A stretch of 51,104 nt of DNA, from the IMG/VR virus record IMGVR_UViG_3300032163_000021, positions 1 to 51,104 of that record. One strand, given 5' to 3'. Of the stretch, positions 23,561 through 31,937 are shown piece by piece. Numbering within the stretch: the first letter of the stretch is position 1; every line of letters starts with the position of its first letter. The translations under genes were made by a program, and so were the position numbers. This DNA is from a virus. The notes below the pieces were generated by a model. It saw nothing but the letters and a program-made list of their open reading frames with translations, had not been told where the DNA came from and did no database searches.

Positions 23561-23860
23561 ATGGCAGCCACCGTCCCGACACCGCTCAAGACGCTCCGTA
23601 AAGATCCGAGCGCAGTCCTTCCCTACCCGGTCGATTGGTCGGACTGGCTAGAGTCGGGTGACATCATCCAGAGCAGCTCGTGGCTCTTCGACCCCGCGAC
23701 CGGACTGGTGAAGGACTCGGACACCTTCAGCGATGACGCCACGGAATGCGTGCTCTCTGGAGGCGTCGATGGGATCTCATACCTGGTCACGAACCGAATC
23801 ACGACGCTTGATGGCTTGACGGACGATCGGACGTTTCAAGTCGTGGTCACCCAGAGGTAG
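23561..23860 (+). CDS. small head protein, Ig-like beta fold, 99 aa
   Basis: ATG 23561 behind AGGAGG. The pattern LRKDPSAVLPYPVDWSDWL, then SGDIIQSSSWLFDPATGL, then VSYLVTNRITTLDGLTDDRTF is shared by short phage structural proteins found near portal and capsid genes. Likely a beta-sandwich head or decoration protein. The role is known only by location. Ends 2 bases before the head morphogenesis gene. Confidence 0.7.
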   Translation: MAATVPTPLKTLRKDPSAVLPYPVDWSDWLESGDIIQSSSWLFDPATGLVKDSDTFSDDATECVLSGGVDGISYLVTNRITTLDGLTDDRTFQVVVTQR

Positions 23861-23862
23861 AA

Positions 23863-24876
23863 ATGCTCGGCTACCGTCCGAGGACCGCTCCGCGGATCCT
23901 CAACAACCTGCGGAGGATCGACCCGGCCCGCATCCTTGGGCTCCGGCGCCGTCTGGAGCGCGAGGTCCGCCGCCGCTACGCGGCGCTGAGGGCGGACCTT
24001 GCCACTTCGATCGTCACGAACGACTGCTTCAACCTCACCGCGATGGTGAACGCCGTGGCCATCCCCGAGAAGTTCACGTTCGACCGCACGGACCAGAAGA
24101 TCGCAGCGTTCATGAAATGGCTCCGAGAACAGCAGGACAAGGGCATCCTGGACATCTCCTATCGCCCCGGCGTTCACAGTTTCGGGCCTTGGCAGGGCAT
24201 CTACATCGACTCCTACTATGTCAAGTCGCTGCGGACCACCTACCAGCAAGGCATCGAACGGGCGCGGCAGGAGATCCACAAGGCCGGCTACCCGATCGAT
24301 CCGAAGCCGATCGCCTCCATGGGCACCTACATGCAAGCGCCGATTCACGTCGGGCGCGTCGGGATGATCTACTCCCGATCTTACGAGGAGTTGAAGACGG
24401 TCACGGACCTGACCGGCGCCGCCGTGCGCCGCTCCGTCGCCAAGGGTCTAACCGAGGGCCTCGCCCGCGGCATGGCGGAGGGAAAGAATCCTCGCGCCAT
24501 CGCCCGTGAGCTGCTCAAGGACGTCGTCAACCAGGTGGACAAGATCGGCGAGGTCAGGGCTCTCATGATCGCCCGCACGGAGATCGCCGCGGCACACCAT
24601 TCAGCTTCGATGGCGGAGTACCGTCAAGCGGAAGTTGAGGGCGTCACCGTCGACGCCGAACTCTTGACGTCCGGCCTGGACAACGTCTGCGACGAGTGCG
24701 AGGCGCTGTCTGAGGAGGGACCGTACACGCTCGACCAGGCGGAGAACATGATCCCGGTCCATCCTTCGTGCGCGTGCAGCATCCTTCCCGTGGTCAAGCC
24801 GCCGGACACGCCAGCCCAGGCAGAGCAGATGGCGGCCGCGGACGAGGCCCAGCAAGAAGCGACGATGGAGGTATGA
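23863..24876 (+). CDS. head morphogenesis protein (SPP1 gp7 / Mu gpF type)
   Basis: A 337-residue minor head protein. The C-terminal domain has the family pattern: IARTEIAAAHHSASMAEYR near 229-247, DNVCDECEALS near 268-278, and IPVHPSCACSILP near 293-305, with Cys pairs that may bind zinc. Proteins of this family ride inside the prohead or on the portal and can be ejected with DNA. The N-terminal half is helical. The start ATG 23863 follows a weak ribosome site (AGAGG), probably coupled to the preceding gene. Confidence 0.85.
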   Translation: MLGYRPRTAPRILNNLRRIDPARILGLRRRLEREVRRRYAALRADLATSIVTNDCFNLTAMVNAVAIPEKFTFDRTDQKIAAFMKWLREQQDKGILDISYRPGVHSFGPWQGIYIDSYYVKSLRTTYQQGIERARQEIHKAGYPIDPKPIASMGTYMQAPIHVGRVGMIYSRSYEELKTVTDLTGAAVRRSVAKGLTEGLARGMAEGKNPRAIARELLKDVVNQVDKIGEVRALMIARTEIAAAHHSASMAEYRQAEVEGVTVDAELLTSGLDNVCDECEALSEEGPYTLDQAENMIPVHPSCACSILPVVKPPDTPAQAEQMAAADEAQQEATMEV

Positions 24877-24895
24877 TCGCGAACGGGGGAAGCAC

Positions 24896-26803
24896 ATGAC
24901 CGCCAAGAACCTTCGGATGCTCCATGCCAGCCTGTCGGCGCTCGGCACCAGCCTGCGTCGTGATTCCTACGATGGCCGAGAGTGCGTCATCGCCCCGGTG
25001 GTTCTGCTCGTGGAAGGCGTCCACAACGATTTGTTCTACCCCGCCGATGAGATCGCGGCGACGGCTCGGGCCTGGAACGGCATACCGGTGCCGATCTTCC
25101 ACCCGGAGCGGAACGGGTCCTATGTCTCCGCAAACAGCCCCGAGGTCATCAGCGAACGATCGGTCGGGAGGATGTTCAACATCAGGTACGACGAAAGATA
25201 CCGGAGCCTAAAGGGAGACGCCTGGATCGAGATTGCCAAGGCGCAGGCCATCTATCCCGAGCTCCTGTCCTTGCTGGAGTCCGGAGGCCGGATCGAGGTG
25301 TCAACAGGATTGTTCACCAGCGATGACGGCACGCCGGGAGAGTGGAGGGGAGAGTCCTTCACGTCCACGGTCCGCAACTTCCAGCCGGATCACCTGGCCA
25401 TCCTGCCGGGAGGCGAAGGCGCTTGCAACTGGGAGGACGGCTGCGGCATCCGGGCGAACCTCATGAACCTGGCCCGCACGCCGACCTTCGACGGCTACGA
25501 GTCGATCTCTTGGGCCGGCGTAGCGACGACCTTCGCTGCCTACCGGGATGCCTACTACGCCGCGCACGGAGGGACGCCGGAGACCGTGGCCTCCACCGTG
25601 GCGGCGGCGCCGGCGGGCATGAAGACCTGGATCGCGGCCAAGACCCTGCTCGGAGATCCGGCAGCCGACAACAATCGCGACCTGATCTTCTTCCCCGTGG
25701 TCAATCCCCGGACGGGCCGGCTAAACGAGGGCGCCTTGCGGGCGGTCCTCGGCGGTCGGGCGGCGCAAGCCAACATCCCGGCCATGGCCAAGCAGTCCGC
25801 GCAGGCCAAGGCTCGGGCGCTTCTGAACGAACACTTCGGAACCAACCTGGAGGGCAACATGAGGGACCGACTGATCGCCCTGATCCGCACCATCGCCGAG
25901 AAGCTTGGGGTTTCGGCGAACGAACTGTCGATGGATGACAAGAGGGTGGCCGTCGCCCGAGCCCTGGACGGGCTCGACAACGAAGGGTGGATGCACTTCA
26001 TCCGCGACCTGTACGACGACCGGGTGATCTACGATGCCCGCGGCAACAACCCGAGCGAGACGGGCCAGACTGCGGCGGTCATCAAGACCTACCAGCGGGC
26101 GTACACGATGGACGCCGAGACGGGCATGGTAACGTTGGCATCAGAGACGCAGGAAGTCCGCGAGGAGCGCTCCTGGATCCCGATCGGCCCAGCAGGGGCC
26201 ATCACGCAGGCCGGTCCCGCCGGGGCCGGGGAAGCCGGACCGACGACGCAAGGTCAGAAGGAGAAGCTGAACATGAGCAAGGAGAAGATCGAGGCGTTGA
26301 TCGCCTGCAAGTGCACGAAGTTCGCGGAGAACGATCGGGCGTGGTTGGAGACGCTCGACGAGGGCAAACTTGATCTGCTGGTCCCGGTCGAGCAACCCGC
26401 GCCGGCGTCTCCGCCACCCGTTCCGCCGGTCCTTCCCGCCGCCAACGCGGCTCCGGCCGTGCCCCCATCCTTGCCCGCCGTCAAGCCGATCGTGCCGGTG
26501 ACCGTGGAGTCGTTCCTGGCAACGGCGCCGGCCGATGTCAAGGCGACCATCAATCGGTCCCTGCTCCGGGACAAGGCGGAGAAGGATGCCGTGGTGACGG
26601 CCATCCTGGCGAACGAGCGCAACAAGTTCGAGAAGGCCGACCTGGACGCCATGCCCATCGAAACCCTCAATCGCCTCGTCGAGCTCGGCCGGGTGGACGT
26701 GAGCTACGCCGGGGCGGGCGGCGGGCCGCCCTCGACCGGTCCGGCCGGCCCTCCGGTCATGAAGTCGGTCTTCAAGCGCCCGAGCGACGCGGTCGCGGCC
26801 TAA
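24896..26803 (+). CDS. prohead protease-scaffold fusion (DUF2213-like)
   Basis: A 635-residue protein. The N-terminal 200 residues match the DUF2213 prohead protease: GIPVPIFHPERNG near 60-72 with a probable catalytic His, VGRMFNIRY, and IEVSTGLFTSDDG near 133-145 with the catalytic Ser. The middle (about 215-440) is a separate domain with helices. The C-terminal third is scaffold-like: acidic, Pro/Ala-rich, with a Ser-Leu-Leu helix. An internal start at 26273 would give a separate scaffold product. ATG 24896 is close after the morphogenesis gene with GGGGGAAGC as ribosome site. Confidence 0.85.
   Translation: MTAKNLRMLHASLSALGTSLRRDSYDGRECVIAPVVLLVEGVHNDLFYPADEIAATARAWNGIPVPIFHPERNGSYVSANSPEVISERSVGRMFNIRYDERYRSLKGDAWIEIAKAQAIYPELLSLLESGGRIEVSTGLFTSDDGTPGEWRGESFTSTVRNFQPDHLAILPGGEGACNWEDGCGIRANLMNLARTPTFDGYESISWAGVATTFAAYRDAYYAAHGGTPETVASTVAAAPAGMKTWIAAKTLLGDPAADNNRDLIFFPVVNPRTGRLNEGALRAVLGGRAAQANIPAMAKQSAQAKARALLNEHFGTNLEGNMRDRLIALIRTIAEKLGVSANELSMDDKRVAVARALDGLDNEGWMHFIRDLYDDRVIYDARGNNPSETGQTAAVIKTYQRAYTMDAETGMVTLASETQEVREERSWIPIGPAGAITQAGPAGAGEAGPTTQGQKEKLNMSKEKIEALIACKCTKFAENDRAWLETLDEGKLDLLVPVEQPAPASPPPVPPVLPAANAAPAVPPSLPAVKPIVPVTVESFLATAPADVKATINRSLLRDKAEKDAVVTAILANERNKFEKADLDAMPIETLNRLVELGRVDVSYAGAGGGPPSTGPAGPPVMKSVFKRPSDAVAA
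26273..26803 (+). CDS. probable nested scaffold protein (internal start)
   Basis: In-frame ATG 26273 lies nine bases after AAGGAG (26258-26263), so the last 176 residues of the protease gene can be made alone. They begin MSKEKIEALIACKCTKF and contain a Pro/Ala linker and charged helices, as phage scaffolds do. The lambda C/Nu3 pair has the same layout. Evidence is the ribosome site and domain border only. Confidence 0.55.
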   Translation: MSKEKIEALIACKCTKFAENDRAWLETLDEGKLDLLVPVEQPAPASPPPVPPVLPAANAAPAVPPSLPAVKPIVPVTVESFLATAPADVKATINRSLLRDKAEKDAVVTAILANERNKFEKADLDAMPIETLNRLVELGRVDVSYAGAGGGPPSTGPAGPPVMKSVFKRPSDAVAA

Positions 26804-26865
26804 CGGGCGAAGCCAACAGGCGAACCAACCATCAACCGATCATCCTGCCAGAGGGAGATGCCAAC

Positions 26866-27309
26866 ATGGCTTACACGACCATCGCGCTCAACGCGCCCCA
26901 CAAGATCGAGAATGCGAAGGGCTCCGGGGCGATCTATCCGGGAATGCTCCTTCTGCCGTACGTCGGCACGCTCAAGATCCACGACGTGACCGGCGGCACG
27001 GTGGCCCGCTGCGTGGCCCTCGAGGACGACCTCAAGGGAAACGACGTCGACGATGTCTACACCACCGCCAACCAGATCCGCGCCGGCTGGTTCCTGCCGG
27101 GCGACGACGTCGTCCTCCTGCTCGCCAGCGGCGTGACCGTGGCCGACGGAACCTTGCTGGAGAGCGACGGCGCCGGCTCCGTGAAGCTGGTGTCCACGGA
27201 CGTCCTGAGCTATCAGGAACTCGGCTCCATCGTCGGGTTCGCCCGCGAGATCAAGACCTACACCGCCGCGACCATCGCGGGCCGGGGAATCCGCGTCACC
27301 CTGATCTGA
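26866..27309 (+). CDS. capsid decoration / cement protein
   Basis: A 147-residue protein from ATG 26866 just before the capsid gene. It is beta-rich and Gly/Val/Asp-rich (MLLLPYVGTLKIHDVTGG, VVLLLASGVTVADGTLLES). The size, fold and position match the head decoration proteins that trimerise on HK97-type shells. Assignment rests on these points. Confidence 0.75.
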   Translation: MAYTTIALNAPHKIENAKGSGAIYPGMLLLPYVGTLKIHDVTGGTVARCVALEDDLKGNDVDDVYTTANQIRAGWFLPGDDVVLLLASGVTVADGTLLESDGAGSVKLVSTDVLSYQELGSIVGFAREIKTYTAATIAGRGIRVTLI

Positions 27310-27364
27310 TCAGGTCGAACCGGAACGCACACATCGGCATGAACTGAAGACCAGGGAGGATCAC

Positions 27365-28393
27365 ATGGCCAACGGAGTTCTCACCCCGGTTCCACGCGGC
27401 ATCGCGGATGCGCGGGTGGACGTCATCCACAACGGTCAGGCCTACGGGGACGTCGCCTCGCGCCTGCTCGCGAACCACATGAACCCCTACGCGCTGAAGA
27501 CGAATGCCACCCTTCGGCATGAGGAGTGGATGGAACTCGACACGGCGATCCAGGCCGCGATCCTGCCGCGTCTGCCGTTCGTCAACTTCATGATCAGCAG
27601 GGGCCTCGAGTATCGGATGAGGAACGGCCTCGCGGCTACCGTCCTGGCCTACGAGGACGTGGCCGACATGAACGACGCCGAGGTCGGCATGGATGCGGCG
27701 GGCGAGAGCCTGGACGACCGGCTCAACTTCGAGATCAAATACCTCCCGCTTCCGTGCGTCTACAAATCCTTCAGCGTCAACATCCGGCAGCTCGAAGCCG
27801 GCCGGCTGAACGGGGCTCCGATCGACACCACCCAGGCGTCGGTGGCCGCCCAGAAGGTCGCGGAGAAGATCGAGCAGATCGCCATCTGCGGCGCCTCCAG
27901 CTTCCTCTACGGCGGCGGCTACCTGCGGGGCGTGCTCGACTTCGACTACGTCAACACCGGCTCCATGGTCCAGCACTGGGATCACAGCGCCGCCACCGGG
28001 GCGACGATCCTGGCGGACGTCCTGGCCATGAAGCAGGCCTCACTCGACGACGGACACGGCGGTCCTTGGGTCCTGCTTGTGCCTCCGGCCTACGAGACGC
28101 ACCTGGACGAGGACTATAGCCTGACGACCGGCCGCACGATCACGATTCGGGCGCGCCTCTTGGAAGTGGGCGGGATCGAGGCCATCCTCATCTGCGACAA
28201 GCAGACCGCGGACAAGGTGGCACTGGTCGAGCTCCAGCCGCAAACCTTCCGCATCGTCAACGGCCTGGAGCCGATGTCCGTGGAATGGGACGAGATGGGC
28301 GGCTTGCGGAAGAAGTTCCGGGTCCTGTCCATCATGGTTCCGCAGCCGCGGGCCGATCAGGCGAACAAGTGCGGGATCCAGGTCTGGAGCTAG
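27365..28393 (+). CDS. major capsid protein (HK97 fold)
   Basis: A 342-residue capsid protein. LRHEEWMELDTAIQAAILPRL near 55-75, TVLAYEDVADMNDAEVGMD near 92-110, and KYLPLPCVYKSFSVNIRQLEAG near 125-146 match a group of phage capsid proteins related to encapsulin (DUF6260-like). It forms the icosahedral shell and follows protease and decoration genes. Ribosome site AGGGAGG. No N-terminal propeptide is obvious, consistent with a separate scaffold. A 6-bp stem-loop (CCTGAT-CTG-ATCAGG, 27300-27314) overlaps the stop of the previous gene. Confidence 0.9.
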   Translation: MANGVLTPVPRGIADARVDVIHNGQAYGDVASRLLANHMNPYALKTNATLRHEEWMELDTAIQAAILPRLPFVNFMISRGLEYRMRNGLAATVLAYEDVADMNDAEVGMDAAGESLDDRLNFEIKYLPLPCVYKSFSVNIRQLEAGRLNGAPIDTTQASVAAQKVAEKIEQIAICGASSFLYGGGYLRGVLDFDYVNTGSMVQHWDHSAATGATILADVLAMKQASLDDGHGGPWVLLVPPAYETHLDEDYSLTTGRTITIRARLLEVGGIEAILICDKQTADKVALVELQPQTFRIVNGLEPMSVEWDEMGGLRKKFRVLSIMVPQPRADQANKCGIQVWS

Positions 28394-28487
28394 GCCTCGT
28401 TCTGCAGTAGACTCGGGTCCGGGCGTCGTCATCATTGGCGGCGTCCGGGCCTCACGTTCCTTTCCGTTGCCTTCAGGAGGGACCACC

Positions 28488-28871
28488 ATGAAGGGCGCCT
28501 ACGAGATGCTGCCCAAGGTCGGCAAGCATCGTTTCAGTCAGGAAGACGGTTCGTACCGCTGGCTCCATCCCGGCGACCAAGTGACATGCTCTCCCGACGA
28601 TCTCCGCGGCGTTCTGCAGAAGTTCAAGGTGATCATCGCGCCTCCACCGCCGTCCACGCACCTGGTCACTCTGGAGCTCCGCAAGAGGGGAGCCGGGTGG
28701 TTCGACGTGGTCAACGTCGCGACCGGTGTCAAGCTCAATTCTTCGGCCCTCCGAGAGGAAGAGGCTCTGGGGCTGATCGCCGACGCCGGGCCGGCCGAGG
28801 AGGCCGACGTCGACGCCGAGGACGATGAGGGAGAGGAGACCTTCGGACCCGACGGAACGGCCATCTCGTGA
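28488..28871 (+). CDS. hypothetical structural-module protein, 127 aa
   Basis: ATG 28488 behind CAGGAGGG. The first 60 residues (MLPKVGKHRFSQEDGSYRWL, then HPGDQVTCSPDDL) read as a small beta domain, and the last 35 are very acidic (EEADVDAEDDEGEE). It probably belongs to the head set. Its stop overlaps the next gene's GTG. The 94 bases before it hold a repeated CGTCCGGGC word and no clear signal. Confidence 0.65.
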   Translation: MKGAYEMLPKVGKHRFSQEDGSYRWLHPGDQVTCSPDDLRGVLQKFKVIIAPPPPSTHLVTLELRKRGAGWFDVVNVATGVKLNSSALREEEALGLIADAGPAEEADVDAEDDEGEETFGPDGTAIS

Positions 28872-29788
28872 CACGGCCTTGGCGGGTTCCTCGCCTCTGG
28901 CCGAATGAGACCTGCTACATCCTCGGGGGAGGACCGTCCCTCAACCTGGTCGACCTGGACAGGCTCGGTGCCCATCCGGGCCGACGGGTAATCGCCGTGA
29001 ACTGTGCCTATCGTGTCGCGCCGTGGGCCGATGTCTGCTTCTACGGCGATTGCACCTGGCTGAAGGCGAACCGAGAAATGTTCCGTTTGTTCGCCGGCCT
29101 GAAGGTGACGACCTGTGCTGGCCACGAGAACGAACCTGGCATCCACGTCCTGGTCAAGAAGACGGGACCGAAGGGCATCCTTTGGGATCCCGCCACGGTC
29201 GCCTGGAATGTCTCCTCCGGCGCGTGCGCCATCAACCTCGCGGTCCACTTCGGCGTCAATCGAATCATTCTCTTCGGGTTCGACATGCACGCCAGCCCCG
29301 AGGGAGACAACAACTTCCATCACTGGTACCCGCCGAGCAACTCTCAGCAGAACCCCTACCGGCGCTTCCTCCAAGCCTTTGATCGGATCGCCGCGGACCT
29401 CGCGGACCACGAGATCAAGATCATCAACGCCTGCCCCGGCTCCGCGATCCATCAGTGGCCGATCGTTTCTCCGGACGACCTCGGGTTTGGGTTCGGGGAG
29501 GGCGCCCCGGAGAACCGGTTTTGGGGGAGCGAGGACGACCCGGAGGATCCCCGGCAGAGGGTGAATGCTGGGCCGTACTGCGCTCGGGCGGCCCTACCTG
29601 CCCCAGCATCGGGGAAAGCCCCCCAACGCGCCCCTGGCGCGATTTCCCCTCCGGAGGCACGGGGCGTCCGGGGCCGGTTGGCTCCGGCGCCGATTCCGGG
29701 ACGGTCCCGTGTTCCACGTGGAACCAAGATCCTCGGAGTCCGCGACTCGGAGCGGCAAGAAGATCGAACCTGTGAGGTGAAGCGATGA
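28868..29788 (+). CDS. GGGPSL-motif (DUF115-like) modification protein
   Basis: First gene of the modification cassette, GTG 28868. Residues 15-205 form a Rossmann-like domain with YILGGGPSLN at 17-26, VIAVNCAYR near 42-50, and SGACAINLAVHFGVNRIILFGFDM near 118-141. These match the DUF115/motility-accessory pattern, a sialyltransferase-like fold acting on surface glycans or nucleotide sugars. After about residue 205 the sequence becomes Pro/Gly/Arg-rich with a parS-like site inside it, and it may not belong to the enzyme. Two overlapping frames also stay open there. The C-terminal 100 residues are therefore doubtful. Confidence 0.65.
   Translation: MTRPWRVPRLWPNETCYILGGGPSLNLVDLDRLGAHPGRRVIAVNCAYRVAPWADVCFYGDCTWLKANREMFRLFAGLKVTTCAGHENEPGIHVLVKKTGPKGILWDPATVAWNVSSGACAINLAVHFGVNRIILFGFDMHASPEGDNNFHHWYPPSNSQQNPYRRFLQAFDRIAADLADHEIKIINACPGSAIHQWPIVSPDDLGFGFGEGAPENRFWGSEDDPEDPRQRVNAGPYCARAALPAPASGKAPQRAPGAISPPEARGVRGRLAPAPIPGRSRVPRGTKILGVRDSERQEDRTCEVKR
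29565..29780 (+). CDS. alternative small ORF over the parS island, 71 aa
   Basis: From ATG 29565, about 8 bases after GCAGAGGG, this frame reads 71 codons and stops just before the next gene. It is basic and contains DGPVFHVEPRS, the usual reading of a parS site in this phase. It overlaps the C-terminal part of the longer frame. I cannot say which is translated. Confidence 0.25.
   Translation: MLGRTALGRPYLPQHRGKPPNAPLARFPLRRHGASGAGWLRRRFRDGPVFHVEPRSSESATRSGKKIEPVR
29710..29725. other. parS: parS-like ParB binding site
   Basis: TGTTCCACGTGGAACC has perfect arms for 14 bases (GTTCCACGTGGAAC) and equals the known form of chromosomal parS in pseudomonads; the general consensus is TGTTNCACGTGNAACA. 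It lies in a GC-rich, hairpin-prone island. No parA or parB is in the window. Confidence 0.75.
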
Positions 29789-29973
29789 CGGAACGTCCCA
29801 AGGCACCGCCCAACGTTCTCTACTGCTCCTCCTGCGGGTTGGAAGGCACCAGCCTCAATCCGCCGAGATGCCGTTGTCAGCTCCTGTCGAAGATCGTATC
29901 GATGGCGTTCTTCGTGCTTATGGTCACGGCCGTCTGTGCGTTGGTCTTGATGGCAGTTCGGATCGGTCGATGA
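29785..29973 (+). CDS. small protein with Cys pairs and one membrane span, 62 aa
   Basis: ATG 29785 overlaps the previous stop. CSSC at 14-17 and CRC at 29-31 may bind zinc, and residues 37-58 (IVSMAFFVLMVTAVCALVLM) are one membrane span with a short basic tail. It could anchor the glycosyltransferases at the membrane. That role is speculation; the gene sits inside the cassette with 4-base overlaps on both sides. Confidence 0.6.
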   Translation: MTERPKAPPNVLYCSSCGLEGTSLNPPRCRCQLLSKIVSMAFFVLMVTAVCALVLMAVRIGR

Positions 29974-30671
29974 TCGCCACTGTGGCGACAATTCTCAGGT
30001 CCGGGGGCGACTACGAACCGGAGGACGTGCGCCGGCTCAAGGCATGCGTGGACAAGAATCTGCAAGGCGCCTACGGGTTCGTCTGTCTGACGGACCGTCC
30101 CGACGACGTCGGCCGAATCCCGGACGTGGACGTCATGGCGCTGGAGCACGACTGGCCCGGCTGGTGGGCCAAGATGGAGGTCTTCCGCCTCGAAGGTCCG
30201 ACGCTGTACCTGGACTTAGACACGGTCGTCACGGGAGACCTCGGCCCGATCCTGACGGCAATCTCGGAGAAACGAGACACCCTCTTCGCGGTCCGCGACT
30301 TCTATAAGGGAAGCCTCCAGACCGGCTTGCTCGGATGGGCAGTGAACATGAGATGGATCTACGAGGCCTTCGCCTGGGCGGCCGCGTCCGCGGTCTGGAG
30401 AAGGTCTCGCCTCTGTTGGGAAATGTCGATCCTGGATCATCGCTTCCACGGCGACGCTGACTGGCTCCGATTGGGTTGTCCGCGCGCCGCTCTCCCGGTC
30501 GTGTTCCTGCAGGACGTGGTCTCCGGCATCGTCAGCTACAAGGTTCACTGTGAGAAGCAGGGGCAGCCTCCGGCCTGTGCCCGCGTGGTCTGTTTCCACG
30601 GGCATCCCCGACCCTCACTCTTGCATCCAGCTCCGCCCTGGATTCTGGAGGCATGGAAGGAGTCCGCATGA
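29970..30671 (+). CDS. glycosyltransferase-like protein, 233 aa
   Basis: Starts at ATG 29970 in a 4-base overlap. The D-L-D motif at 82-84 within TLYLDLDTVVTGD (78-90) is the metal- and nucleotide-sugar site of GT-A fold enzymes. The upstream region (YGFVCLTDRP) is the family's first strand and loop. The C-terminal half holds a His-containing region (VVCFHGHPRPS near 209-219) that resembles the HG motif ending such enzymes. Probably transfers a sugar to a virion protein, host surface or small acceptor; which one is not known. Confidence 0.75.
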   Translation: MIATVATILRSGGDYEPEDVRRLKACVDKNLQGAYGFVCLTDRPDDVGRIPDVDVMALEHDWPGWWAKMEVFRLEGPTLYLDLDTVVTGDLGPILTAISEKRDTLFAVRDFYKGSLQTGLLGWAVNMRWIYEAFAWAAASAVWRRSRLCWEMSILDHRFHGDADWLRLGCPRAALPVVFLQDVVSGIVSYKVHCEKQGQPPACARVVCFHGHPRPSLLHPAPPWILEAWKESA

Positions 30672-31147
30672 ACGAAGAGCATGAAGGCGGTCCCGTGGAA
30701 GGTAAGTCAGACCAACCCACCATCGGCGACATGATCGAGCTGCTGTGTGCCGAGGTCGTTCTCGACCAGCGGCTCCTGCAGGCGAACCCCGGCCCGGAGA
30801 CGCCTGAAGTCATCCGCAAGGTGATCCAGGACACGATGGTGCAAGGTGCGAGGCGCCGTGAACGCATCAAGGCCCAGATCAACGAGCGGTTCGGAGATGC
30901 CGTGAACGAGCCGGTTGAGACGTCCGACCTGGAGAAGCTCCTCGGTCAAGTTGAGATGAGGATGCCGCGGGCCATGCCGATCATCCGCGCCGGAATGAGC
31001 CGCCTTTCGCTCTCCGAAGACGGCAAGGTCAAGCTCCTGTTCAGGTTCCTCCAGCAAGGCCCCGCCATGAAGCTCGACGTAGCTGGCACGCTGAATGAGT
31101 TGGCCGAGCAGGTCTTGACGGAGGAGGGTGAGTCGGATGGCCAGTGA
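30668..31147 (+). CDS. hypothetical helical protein, 159 aa
   Basis: ATG 30668 overlaps the previous stop (ATGA). The protein is helical and charged (IGDMIELLCAEVVLDQRLLQ, then VIRKVIQDTMVQGARRRERIKAQ), with a segment (RMPRAMPIIRAGMSRLSLSE) near 102-121. No motif I can name. It has coupled translation with two glycosyltransferase genes and may be a substrate or scaffold for the cassette. Confidence 0.55.
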   Translation: MNEEHEGGPVEGKSDQPTIGDMIELLCAEVVLDQRLLQANPGPETPEVIRKVIQDTMVQGARRRERIKAQINERFGDAVNEPVETSDLEKLLGQVEMRMPRAMPIIRAGMSRLSLSEDGKVKLLFRFLQQGPAMKLDVAGTLNELAEQVLTEEGESDGQ

Positions 31148-31937
31148 ACATCCGCTCTGGTTCTTCTGGGGCCAGAAGCACATGACGTTCCTCCGCTACA
31201 TGACGCTCCGTAGCGCGTGCGCGGTCCATTCCGACGTTCGCTTGGTCACGCGCGAGGAGGAGGTCCGACCGAACTTGCCGTGGGCGGAGGTTCAGGATTT
31301 CATGGTCGGCCGAGACAACGTGCGCAACTGGTACCGGGAGGCGATGGCGCTGCCGATCACGAGAGTGCCGCTAGGATACATCGCGCCTGAGATCGCCGCG
31401 CTGCACGCGGACGATGTTCACACCAGCGATCTTCTGTCCTGGTGGCTCCTGGCGACGCAAGGGGGAACGGTCTGCGACATGGACATCGTCTTTCTCAAGC
31501 CGTTGCCCCTCATCGTCCGCGACGTGGAGATCGTGGCCCATCCGAACCGGCCGGGACTCGTGCCCTACGTTCCCATCGCCTACGTGCAGGGACGTCCGGC
31601 CCCGAAGTGGAGGGAGACCTATCTAAAGGCGATGGCCGCGTTCGATCCGAAGGTCTATCAGTCCTGCGGAGGAGAGAACCTTCGGCCCTGGCCCGACGGA
31701 CGGCTCGACTGGTTCATCATCTACCCCTGGTTTGGATCCACGTTCAAGCACATCTTGAACTACTGCCTGTTGGCTCCCCACTGGCCGCCCATCCCCGAGA
31801 CCTGCGTCGGAATCCACTGGTATGGAGGCGGCATGCAGGCGGAGAATCAGCGCATCCAGAGCGTGGAGGACCTAAAGGCGGGCGCCCTCGCCTGGGCCTG
31901 CCGCGAAGTCTTGAGCCGGGAGGTCATCCGGGCATGA
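31137..31937 (+). CDS. DXD glycosyltransferase (GT32-like), 266 aa
   Basis: TSDLLSWWLLATQGGTVCDMDI near 96-117 is the classic GT32 region: a SD-x-x-R/W-like helix, then a D-M-D motif (114-116) that binds a metal and a nucleotide sugar. The C-terminal part (GIHWYGGG) has the HW motif of this family. ATG 31137 is chosen over GTG 31128 because the ribosome site (GAGGAGGG) is better spaced. The 3' end overlaps the next gene by 4 bases. Confidence 0.8.
   Translation: MASEHPLWFFWGQKHMTFLRYMTLRSACAVHSDVRLVTREEEVRPNLPWAEVQDFMVGRDNVRNWYREAMALPITRVPLGYIAPEIAALHADDVHTSDLLSWWLLATQGGTVCDMDIVFLKPLPLIVRDVEIVAHPNRPGLVPYVPIAYVQGRPAPKWRETYLKAMAAFDPKVYQSCGGENLRPWPDGRLDWFIIYPWFGSTFKHILNYCLLAPHWPPIPETCVGIHWYGGGMQAENQRIQSVEDLKAGALAWACREVLSREVIRA

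Noticed and set aside
27300-27314. Palindrome CCTGATCTGATCAGG as terminator or operator
   Set aside because: Too short a stem, no T run, and it overlaps the end of a coding gene; mentioned only in the capsid entry.
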